Assembly: GCA_944990035.1 (NCBI GenBank)
Contig: CALYLX010000014.1
Coordinates: forward strand, 107,263 to 171,262
Length of the DNA: 64,000 nt
Source: Clitopilus passeckerianus
Taxonomy: Eukaryota > Basidiomycota > Agaricomycetes > Agaricales > Entolomataceae
Reading direction: 5' to 3'
A program made the translations under genes and the position numbers. The notes beneath the pieces are model-generated. The model saw only the letters and a program-made list of their open reading frames with translations. It was not told where the DNA came from and did not search any database. Positions 55,280-64,000 of the stretch are shown here, in pieces; within the stretch, counting starts at the first letter, position 1; each line of letters begins with the position of its first letter.

Positions 55280-56577
55280 ATGTCCGCAATTTCAACACCT
55301 ATTACTGAGTACTTTGGGATCAAGCATCCCATTTTCCTGGCTGGGTGAGTTTGTTTTCGCTCGTCGTATTGAAATCCGCATTATTAACTATTCGCTGCGC
55401 AGAATGAATGTTGCAGCCGGTCCCGAGCTTGCTGCTGCTGTCTCGAACGCTGGCGGATTGGGTGTTATTGGTGGTGTCGGATACACGCCAAAGATCCTCC
55501 GTCAGCAAATCCAAGACATTAAGAAGGATCTCAAGGACCCGAAGCTCCCTTTCGGTGTCGACTTGCTCCTTCCGCAGGTTGGCGGAAGTGCAAGGAAGAC
55601 AAACGTAGGTTCTTTCCTGGCTCCTTCAAGTATTCCGAAATGTGATCTCTGACATGTGGGGTTTCAAATCTAGTACGATTACACCAAGGGCCAACTCGGT
55701 GAACTCATTGACGTTATCATCGAGGAGAAGGCAGCCCTGTTCGTCTGTGCCGTTGGCGTTCCACCTGTCGCTATTGTCGAGAAGCTGCACAAAGCCGGTA
55801 TTCCCGTTATGAACATGGTTGGCCACCCCAAGCATGTCAAGAAGGCATTGGATGTCGGCTGTGACCTCATCTGTGCCCAAGCTGGTGAAGGTGGTGGACA
55901 CACCGGTGATATTCCTGCCAGCATCTTGATCCCTGCTTGTGTGGATATCTGCAAGGACTACAAGAGCCCTTTGACTGGGCAGCCCGTCTATGTTATTGGT
56001 GCCGGTGCCGTTTACGACGGAAGAAGTTTGGCTGCTAACTTGATGTGGGGTGCTCAGGCTGTTTGTGAGTGCTTTCTGCATGCGAGATTTGAAATGTATA
56101 TTGACGGGTGATTGTCCTCAAGGGGTCGGCACACGTTTCGTTGCATCAGTCGAGGCTGGCGCACCCAAGAAGCATAAGGAGCTCGTCGTCACCGCTGGTT
56201 ACGAAGATGCTGTAACTACCCTCATCTATACCGGCCGACCGCTCCGAGTACGCAAGACGCCTTACGTCGCTGAATGGTATGCGTTCATCCTTCGTCTCCT
56301 CTGAGGTTCTAACACCTTCCTTTACAGGAATGAAAAGCGCCAGGCTGAGATCAAAGAACTCACCGATAAGGGTATTCTTCCCCACATCCAAGAGCTCGAG
56401 AAGCACCCCGAACGATCGATTGAGGGTCGTCCTTGGCTCATGGGTCGTGTGTCTGCTCTCATCAACGACATCCTTCCCGCAAAGGTCATCGTGGACAGGA
56501 TGGTCGAAGAGGCTGCCGAGCAACTAACGAAGGGTCACTCGATGTTAAAGGTTGCTGGTGGAAAGTCAAAACTATAA
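55280..56577 (+). CDS. Nitronate monooxygenase (2-nitropropane dioxygenase type)
   Basis: This FMN enzyme oxidises alkyl nitronates such as propionate 3-nitronate to nitrite and aldehyde, a detoxifying step. About five exons give about 350 residues in a TIM-barrel: start SAISTPITEYFGIKHPIFLA, then PELAAAVSNAGGLGVIGGVG, FGVDLLLPQVGGSA, GCDLICAQAGEGGGHTGD (FMN phosphate region), YVIGAGAVYDGRSLAANL and the stretch beginning VGTRFVASVE. The His in GGGHTGD is the usual catalytic base. The C-terminal part ends SMLKVAGGKSKL. The start at 55280 directly precedes the conserved N-terminal strand. No lesion seen. Confidence 0.92.
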
Positions 56578-57216
56578 GCTTGATGACATGTATCATATTC
56601 GTAACGTATCCCTCGTAATGTAAACATTATTCCATTCCAAGCTTAAGCGTAGTATGGTATGACGACAACTAGAGGTTTTGTCGAAGTTCGTCCAACTTTT
56701 CTCTACAGGCCTTCAGCGGATTTAAGTTTGGCGTTCTGGCTTCAAGCACTCGTTCGCATCCTTTGTTTCTGCTTCAGCTTCTGAAGGTACACATCAATTT
56801 CCTTCCCATTATTCTACGAACTACAAGTACTATTTCTCCCAAGCTTTCTCCCAGGGAAAAAACCTAACCGAACGTTAAACTATTTCAATTTCTCCTTCCT
56901 CCAACATAATTCCTCATAGCTGCAATTGAGTAGAGGCCTCAATAACCGGGGCATTTCTGAGTTAACCGGCCAAAAGACGTATGATTTTGACATGTCGGTT
57001 TCTTCATCCCCCGTTGGCTTTTTCAGAGAAGGATTGTATTGTATTTGAGCCTCAGGGTGGGAGAAAAAGGCATAGGAAGAAGATTGGTCGGCCAAGTCAA
57101 TTAATACAGATCTCATCTAGTCCCTTCCAACCTCCGGTTACTGGCAACGCACCAACTCCAGCAATCAAAACTTCCGGCAGAATTCCGACTCGAGGGGCCA
57201 CGGTATTTATTCCAAG
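56578..57216. other. Intergenic, no gene seen
   Basis: 3' flank of nitronate monooxygenase. An open frame at 56880-57116 (minus) has no recognised feature. Confidence 0.45.
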
Positions 57217-57595
57217 AGCGATATCGTTCGAGGGTCGTGTTTTACCTCTCGAGAAAGTACAATGATCCCCCAGCCTCCTCCACAGTAAACGTGAAGCACA
57301 GCTTCGGTTGAGCCATTGTAACCGAGTTTCTCTATACGAAATTCGTTATAAATCGCGACACGAAGCATTCTTGGCAAGAATACGTACGGGGTGCTTAGAT
57401 ACAGCAGCGCTGGCCAGTTTGGCAGAGGTAGGAGGCGTCATATTTGACCTGACGATATCCGATGGGGCAATTAATCAGGATCGACTGGCAAATTAGTCCT
57501 TTACTAGGGTCAGCCTAGTCGATGCAAGTGCAAAAAGCGCCATTTACAACAGTGAGTGCAGAGAGACAGGCAGCAATGCTGGAGAGACGCTTCAT
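57217..57595. repeat. Left copy of a tandem segmental duplication
   Basis: This block matches 58053-58435 at an offset of about 840 bp. Anchors are agcgatatcgttcgag at both block starts, acagcagcgctggccagttt near the gene 3' ends, and the coding sequence itself. Confidence 0.7.
57395..57595 (-). pseudogene. Stop-interrupted copy of the small secreted Cys-rich protein
   Basis: The Met at 57595 opens a signal peptide (MKRLSSIAACLSALTVVNG). The mature part begins AFCTCID, reaches an in-frame TAG at 57515-57517, and then continues without frameshift as ADPSKGLICQSILINCPIGY and CQTGQRCC to a natural stop at 57395. The intact relative is at 58235-58435, where the matching segment reads LTCIGLANSDKG. 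Only the stop and ordinary substitutions separate them, so the inactivation looks recent unless the stop is read through. Confidence 0.72.
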
Positions 57596-58052
57596 GTCGT
57601 TGGTTACCGTTGCTTTGTGAGGTGGTTTGTTGGAACATTCACCGGCACCATTCATCAGAGCGAAACTCCATACAGAATGAGTTCACTTTCTTCCCTTTAT
57701 GGATGCGATTCCCGTAAGTTTCTCCAAGGAGACCCACCCTTTTCCCACCGTCGAAACTGGCATCTTCTAGTATTGGGGACACCCAAAAAGAGAACAACAA
57801 TTACTAGGAATATATTCGTCTTCAAACCTTCCGCCGATACAGAAACTACTAGAGAAACGACACAGGGAAATAACCTATGGGAATCCGGCACTTCACTTAG
57901 AAAATATGTACAGATCTACTCTAATTATGCTCTCATGACCGGTAGGCAACCAAAGGCAACCAATTCTTTTCAACTTTCAACAGTCAAAAATTAAAACCTC
58001 TAGCAAATTTCCGATTTCGCACGGCTATGGTGCTTTAAAAAATCCTTCCAAC
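57596..58052. other. Spacer inside the tandem duplication
   Basis: Between the two copies. An unsupported plus-strand open frame (57617-57994) is present; no known feature. Confidence 0.4.
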
Positions 58053-58435
58053 AGCGATATCGTTCGAGACTCATGTAGTACTACTAAATGAGGGCTCAAC
58101 GCGAGAAGTTTGGATGATTCAGAACCCTCTACAACATGGGGAGCATCCCTGATCGCACTTGCAAGCTCGGTTTCCCTAAAGTCTGTTATGAGTCGCGAGG
58201 AGCAGCTATCATGGTAACAGTACATACCAGATGCTCAAACACAGCAGCGCTGGCCAGTTTGGCAGGGGTAAGAGTCATCATACGCGACTTGAGTATATCC
58301 AGTCGGACAGTTAATGAGAATCGACTGGCAAATTAGCCCTTTGTCGGAGTTAGCCAGGCCGATGCAAGTTAAGAATGCGCCTCTGGCAATGGCGACTGCA
58401 GAGAGCAGGGTCAAGGTGGTAGAGAGAAGCCTCAT
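58053..58435. repeat. Right copy of a tandem segmental duplication
   Basis: Counterpart of 57217-57595. It contains the intact small secreted protein gene. Confidence 0.7.
58235..58435 (-). CDS. Small secreted Cys-rich protein
   Basis: Intronless, 66 residues. A signal peptide (MRLLSTTLTLLSAVAIARG) precedes a mature peptide of about 47 residues with six Cys: LTC, LIC, NCP, PCQ and the final RCC. The pattern is compact and suggests a disulfide-stabilised extracellular peptide. It is too short and the wrong Cys spacing for a classical hydrophobin. I do not recognise the family. I start at the Met at 58435 because the longer frame (Met at 58480) would add an N-terminal stretch before the signal peptide, and the duplicated copy also starts here. 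Confidence 0.65.
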   Translation of the reverse strand: MRLLSTTLTLLSAVAIARGAFLTCIGLANSDKGLICQSILINCPTGYTQVAYDDSYPCQTGQRCCV

Positions 58436-59199
58436 GTTATCGGTACTGTTGCTCTGCTGGATGGTGAAAGGAAAGCACAAGCTTGAACTTAAGTGTGAGA
58501 AGCCATCTATCCATAAATGCCAGCCTCTTCAATCATCTTCGGATCGCTCTCATGGGTTGATTACCAGATGACTGGCTTGGCAAAAATCGGGGAAGCCTTG
58601 CGTTGTTCCAGAAATACATACAACAAACCGACTACATGGGCAGTAATCAGGCACTTTCAGCGCTGAAAGATCATGAGGCAGAGAATGATGCATCTCAATG
58701 ACAGATCATCTGGGGGTGGAGCAGAGAAGCTCGTGTGCTCCGAAAGGACGCCACCTCGAAGTCATCGGTTCACCTTTAAGATCGGAGGCTGGAGGGCAAC
58801 CTTGCAAGTCAGGTTCGTCTCAGTGAGCGTGAAAGGCACTCGTATGGTAGGATTTCCATCGTTATTGTCCCCCATCAACCAGGTTCTCGCGCCGTCAGGA
58901 TCCTCATACCGTTCCTGACGGATCAATCTGAGGAGATGCATTGGAAGTTACCATCCGGTGACAAAGATCTGCTTGATCGTATTCTGCTGTCAGCTGCGAT
59001 TTTGCCGGATTGGAACCGCAACTTCACAGGCCACTATTTGTTAAAACCAATCTTCGGACAGCCTGGGATGATGATATGAGCTTTCTTTTCAACGCCCAAG
59101 AGCACTCGAGAGACTCATCGTAACCCTTATTCTCTGCTAGGGATGTCGAAGTGTTTAAGGTAAGAACCTTTGTTAAGAGGAGAAGGCCACATCTTGACG
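58436..59199. other. Spacer, no gene seen
   Basis: Promoter of the small secreted protein on the left, promoter of the membrane protein on the right. A short open frame (58673-58918) is not supported. Confidence 0.45.
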
Positions 59200-60301
59200 A
59201 TGTGTTCCAGGATTGCTACTGTTATCACCTTAATTCTCCATGCGCCCTATATTAGCGCCTTCAAGTTGAGCTTTCCCGAGCTGAACAGCACCACTGGCGC
59301 CACGCCAATAACATGGGATCCTGAAGGATCTACATGTGCGGCCCTCACAATCCAGCATCGATGTCTTCCCGACATATATTCCACAACCAAAATTCTAGTC
59401 TCAGCTAAAAACAAGACGATGCATATTCCCGTCGACTGGTTAGTACGTCTGATCAAGAATGGAACATTTCACTGCCAAACAGTGGCGCAATGCGAGTGAG
59501 TGCATCCCCCTTTGTCGAAGAAGCTTCCCTTTATATCGTGACACAGGGACAACTTCCCAAACGTCGCGACCCTGGCGTCTATCGATGTTTATCTTGGCTC
59601 TAACAGTAAGGGGCAGTAAGTATACCAACTCTGTCTTCACACGATCCAAGGCTTGCTTACACCTCGAGTGAAGGGCGACGTTTGGCTCCATTGGTCCGAA
59701 CGGCGAAACCGGTAGCTCCTCCTTTAGTAACGCTTTTTCGACCTCGGGGACCAGTACTAAATCGAACACCCCTACCAATCCCGCTCAGACAGATTCGGCA
59801 GGCCAAACCAAAGGCACTGTTCCCGTTGGAGCAATAGTCGGGGGAGTGATAGGTGGGGTCGCAGCTCTGCTCATAGCAGGTTTCCTTCTGTTCTGTTGGA
59901 GGAGGAAGGCAAGACGAGCAGAATCAGAGAAGGAAAGGCTGCCCATTGAGTCGCCTGAACCACCGCCTCTACCGACACCGTTTTTGGAGCCAGCGCCTCC
60001 CACATCCCCTACATCCCCAAGCCACTCCTCGCCTCGGTCTGGTGAAAGGTATCTTGTCGATACCGAGAGCGTTTCTCCTAAGGCACGCATGAGGGCAGGT
60101 TTAGATTACATGCCCCCCGTGGAGGCTCCACCTAGCAGCGTCGGACCACCATCGACTTCCGGAAGGACGGAAAGTGCCAGTGGAGAAGACGAGGACACGA
60201 GGCGTCAGCTCCTTCATTTGAGCACCCGAGTCATGCAGCTTGAAGCGAGTAGGGGAGAGAACGAGACTGTCCCGCCCCCGAGGTACAGTATGGGTGCGTG
60301 A
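59200..60301 (+). CDS. Single-pass membrane protein with extracellular domain
   Basis: Three exons give about 285 residues. A signal peptide (MCSRIATVITLILHAPYISA) precedes an extracellular part with N-glycosylation sequons (NST, NKT, NGT) and several Cys. A Ser/Thr-rich stalk (SSSFSNAFSTSGTSTKSNTP) leads to a transmembrane helix GAIVGGVIGGVAALLIAGFL and a stop-transfer signal CWRRKARRAE. The cytosolic tail is Pro/Ser-rich and ends VPPPRYSMGA. This layout is frequent in basidiomycetes, where such proteins are mostly uncharacterised surface proteins. The start at 59200 is the Met directly before the signal peptide. Function unknown. Confidence 0.75.
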
Positions 60302-61618
60302 GAGTGGGAGGTCGGGAGGGTACTAGTTGAGCTAGATTGTTCTGATGAAGTCTCTTGATGAGTGTGTATACCCTTGTAATTCAGTACTTGTTCAACTCCT
60401 GCGATTTGTACGATCGAGTTTGTCTGGTTTAATAAACGTTGATTAGTTACCGTTCCTTGCCTTCCTCACCATCGTCCATTACACATTGAAGCTCCAACAT
60501 ACCCGATCACGATAAGGTCAGGAATTGTTAAAGGCGAGCGTAGTCCACGTTCCAGCCAATCTTTGACCTTGCGCTTTCATGTATGTCTTGAAGATTGAAT
60601 ATTCAGCCTTGATCGAAGCTGGGGACAGTCCAATGGATATTCAAAAACAGGGTACCCACAAGCCGAACGGTATGTATTCGTTTTTGGAACTGGACCTTGA
60701 TAATTTAACCATGGTATCTCTGATCTAAGTTTTCAATAGACGGCGATTGTGACATGCTTGCCTTGGAGTTCCATGGGAAGTTGCATTAAACACCAGGTTT
60801 CGCGACAAATGGGGGTTTCCTTTCGCTTGTTCACTTGGCTTTGTCCCCCATTTTACATTGTATTAAATGGTGCAAGGGCGGTGGGGCTTTCTGGCGGCAC
60901 TGTGCAATGCGTGGCCTCGGGCGTTGAAAGTAGTAGATAGACTCTGAGTTCATATGTCATCTCTTCCCTCGCTCTGTTTAGCCTGTCACTGGACTCGTTG
61001 CCGGCGGCTTCCACCCGTGTTCGAACGCTGGCCCAACAAGGAGACACCCACATTCACTGGAGATCAACAAGGTTGGCTCATTTTACTCGAGTTTCTGCGC
61101 ACTCCAACTGAGCTAAATGTGCCTCGAAGTAATGGCGTGTTCCTTGTTCTATAGAAAGGTGACGTCACGGGTTTGCGGTGGCACTGTAAGTGTAACTCGG
61201 GATTTCCATTTTTCGCTTGGGTTTGAGAAACCAGCTCCACCTCCCAAAGGTTTCCCCACTGGATCATATCGTGATCCTTTCAACGGAATATATGGAGAGC
61301 GATGATCCTTGTTGAGACTGGCTCCATTCTTCGTTTTGTTCACCTTCGCCGTGAGCAACGACGACGACGACAACGACAATTCAGTCAGTAGTCCAACGTT
61401 AGTGGTTCAGTCTCGCACCCCATACTTCCTTCATTTCGATCGGGATCGACGTTTCAGATATCCAAGACCCGCCGGTTTTCTAAACATCGTAAGTTTGTCA
61501 CCCTCTTACGCCTTGCGACGCCTTACTTGCCTTGTGTTGCTTCTCCTTCTTTCATATATATCCCCCTTTCGTATCCATGGACCACAACAAACCCTTCTAA
61601 TACCCAATTCAACCGTAC
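60302..61618. other. Spacer, no gene seen
   Basis: 1.3 kb. The right half should contain the promoter and possible 5' untranslated region of the histidine kinase gene. Only short open frames are present. Confidence 0.45.
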
Positions 61619-64000
61619 ATGGTTCTTTCAGAAAAATCTCCAACTCGACCCATTACGCCAAAGCTAACGCGGAATAGTTCAGATCTTCCTCTTCCCGCTG
61701 TTCAACGAGAAGGTCCAGGTAGACCTTGGCGCCCTCTGTCTTCAACTTACTCTTTCCTCCACCTCGCATGGATTATGAATAACCTGGGTCTCGGCCAGTC
61801 GCGAGCGAAACCACCAAAGTCCCTACCTAAACCCATCCCAGGTTACATACCTCCACGACCTTCGCCTGCTACCCCTGCATCAGGAGTGTCTTCAAAATCT
61901 CCAGGCTCTCGCAACGAAGGTCTAGATGAGGTCAACGAGGTCGTAGTCGATAGGACTTGGTCCACTTCCAACTCGTCTGACTCCCTTGCATCCGAATCCT
62001 CATATTATCACGATGCATTCGACGACCTTTCAGACACCAACGTCCCCACATCCCCCAACTCCTCGCGCACATCCTCCACATCCCCCTTAACCAGAACCAA
62101 CTCCTCGCCTTCTGTCGACTCAGACCGCCACAGCTCCACACTGCATGCATGTTCGGGCTTATCGGACAAAGTTTGGCGGAACCTCTACCATTGTTCTCGT
62201 TCCCAGCTCGCCAGATTCTTCAGCGCACGCTTCGACGATGACGAAGTAGAAGCTGATTATTTGCGCGAAATATGGTTACGCAGCAAGCCCTCAGCAATAT
62301 GGTCTTCTGTATTTTTCGGCTTGAGTTACGTTCTCATGATCACCTTCAACGATCCACCATTGTCAGACTTCGAAAAGATGATTCGTTATGTTGTAAGTGT
62401 GATGTTCAGGGTTCAGAACTTGTCATCTGACAGTGTCTTGTACTAGGTCGCACCTTCTTTGACACTCCCCTTGACTTTGTTTTGTATCTGGGACTTTCCA
62501 AGAGATTACAACATTTTCTACCAGGTCTATCTTACGGTTTCAGTGTGGACCTGGTGAGTCTCAACATATCTTTCCACATCCCAGGAATTGACGATAAACT
62601 AGGCCTTTTTACAACCTTTGGTATACACACGCATGCACCCGGAGTCCAGGGGCGGTACCACTTGCAGCATGCAGGACCAAGACTTCTCTCACATCGGTCT
62701 AGTACGTACTCCACAATTTTCGGCGCATACATGAGTTTAATTACTCTGATTCATGTAGCTGGTCAGTTCTACTGCCTACGGTAGCTCTCTTTGGCTGCAA
62801 ATTGAAGCGATTCCCGAATCTGGTTGCTGCGTGCTTTTTCATCGCATGCTACACTGGTCTCGACCATTTGCCGCCTAGCGCAGGCCCAAATTACGCCAGA
62901 AGTACGTTCTGTCTTGCTTCCATGTCCCAGGGCATTCACATAATTGTGCCTCTTCTTCCAGACGCGCTCGAGTTCAGTCTCTATCAAGCTGTCGTCCTAC
63001 ATATTCACTATAGGCAAGAAAGTGTACGCGTTTTTTGCCCTGCACAGTATCCGCCTATGATCTAAGCCTGCTGTACAGACATATCGCCGAATGTATGCGC
63101 TTCACCTCAAGCTCGATTGGTTGTACAACCGGACACGCGAAGCCCAGGAGAACGAGCGTAGAGAAGCAGACTCCAAACGCCGCCTTACGTCTTACGTCTT
63201 TCACGAGGTCAGAGTTCCACTGAACACGGCACTCTTGGCGGTTCAGAACATGGAAGCCACCGCAGTATTGAGCAAGGATCAAGCAGTGGAGTTTAATGCT
63301 CTCGAAGGGAGTCTGAGTATGATGTCGAAAGGTGATCATATGCGCCACTTTCCCGGGTTGAATATGATTCTAACTTGGATTCGTTCAGTTCTCAATGATG
63401 TCTTGGACTTCAATCGGATGGATAGCGGACGACTTGAATCTTCGTATCAACCATACAGCTTCCATAAAGTCATGCAGTCGATGTTTATCCCACTTCAGCT
63501 CGCAGCCAACGCACGGGGACTCGACTTTGGAGTTCACCTCGATACCAAAATTGACGACGTTGCGCGAAGAGCAGAGCTCAAGTTCTTGGGCATGTCGAAT
63601 GAAACAATTCAGAGGCGAATGAAGGACGAACCAAGTGGTGAAAGATCAGGGAGCTGGGGAAAGGTTGTTGGAGATGAAACGAGATTAAGGCAAATTGTGA
63701 CGAATTTGGCTAGGTGAGGATATGTGTGTACGGAGAATGTGGAATCCGTGATTGACACAATATCGCTACAGCAATGCTTGCAAGTTTACTCCAGCCGGCG
63801 GGAAATTAAGTGTCTCAACGCGTCTGATCCTACCCGACGAGTCCAATCCCATGAATGGATTTACGAACGAGGCATTGGAAACCATTGTCGTAAGGGTAGA
63901 AGTTAGCGACACGGGTTATGGGATTCATCCAGACGATATGAAGAACGGAAAACTCTTTTGTGAGTGCTGGGAACATGCTACGAAGTCAATGTTCGTTTCT
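61619..64000 (+). CDS. Membrane histidine kinase (runs off window)
   Basis: The N-terminal 200 residues are Ser/Pro-rich and probably cytosolic. A multi-pass membrane region follows over several exons (SAIWSSVFFGLSYVLMITF, LPLTLFCIWDF, VYLTVSVW). After RHIAERMYALHLKLDWLYNR comes a HisKA domain with the phospho-acceptor His in TSYVFHEVRVPLNTALL, then VLNDVLDFNRMDSGRLE. An ATPase domain has SNACKFTPAGGKLSV (N box) and VEVSDTGYGIHPDD (G1 box). The gene is cut at 64000, so a C-terminal receiver domain, usual for fungal hybrid kinases, cannot be checked. The start at 61619 is the first Met of the open exon; 61775 is an alternative. Exon borders between 62400 and 63090 are uncertain. Confidence 0.82.

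Overview
The window is nuclear DNA from a filamentous basidiomycete, most likely an Agaricomycete. The evidence is the many short introns of about 45-60 nt inside almost every gene, two complete members and several relics of the fungus-specific FunK1 kinase family, a secreted GH62 enzyme with a fungal cellulose-binding module, and typical mushroom-type F-box, BTB and RING/coiled-coil proteins. The CBM1-GH62 arabinofuranosidase fits a plant-litter or wood decomposer. I found no rRNA, tRNA or CRISPR that I could support.

Layout. Bases 1-19,000 are accessory and repeat-rich: a FunK1 tail relic, the secreted arabinofuranosidase, a second FunK1 tail relic, then a putative 5.4 kb mobile element (5897-11284). 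The element has imperfect terminal inverted repeats, perfect hairpins near both ends and two convergent multi-exon genes, one with a GCR1_C-like DNA-binding domain. It is followed by two full-length FunK1 kinase genes duplicated in tandem. From 19,100 the window becomes a conserved core: RNase P subunit RPP40, HMG-CoA synthase, a NADAR-domain protein, a BTB protein, an F-box protein with WD40-like sequence, a very long coiled-coil protein with a pericentrin/PACT-like C-terminus, an F-box/LRR-like protein, mitochondrial cardiolipin synthase and a Dal5-type MFS transporter. A FunK1 relic interrupts this block near 36.3-37.1 kb.

From 43.8 kb on come a Gln/Pro-rich protein, a ubiquitin-like/WLM metalloprotease, two paralogous RING/coiled-coil genes in the same orientation, a She3-like coiled-coil protein, a small Cys-rich gene, nitronate monooxygenase, a small secreted Cys-rich protein with a stop-interrupted tandem duplicate, a single-pass membrane protein with a Ser/Pro-rich tail, and a membrane histidine kinase that runs off the right edge.

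There is no operon logic, as expected in a fungus. Several pairs share divergent promoters (NADAR/BTB, F-box-WD/PACT protein, RING2/She3-like, Cys-rich/nitronate monooxygenase). The most novel feature is the element at 5897-11284: its ends, hairpins and GCR1_C-like gene do not match any transposon class I can name with confidence.
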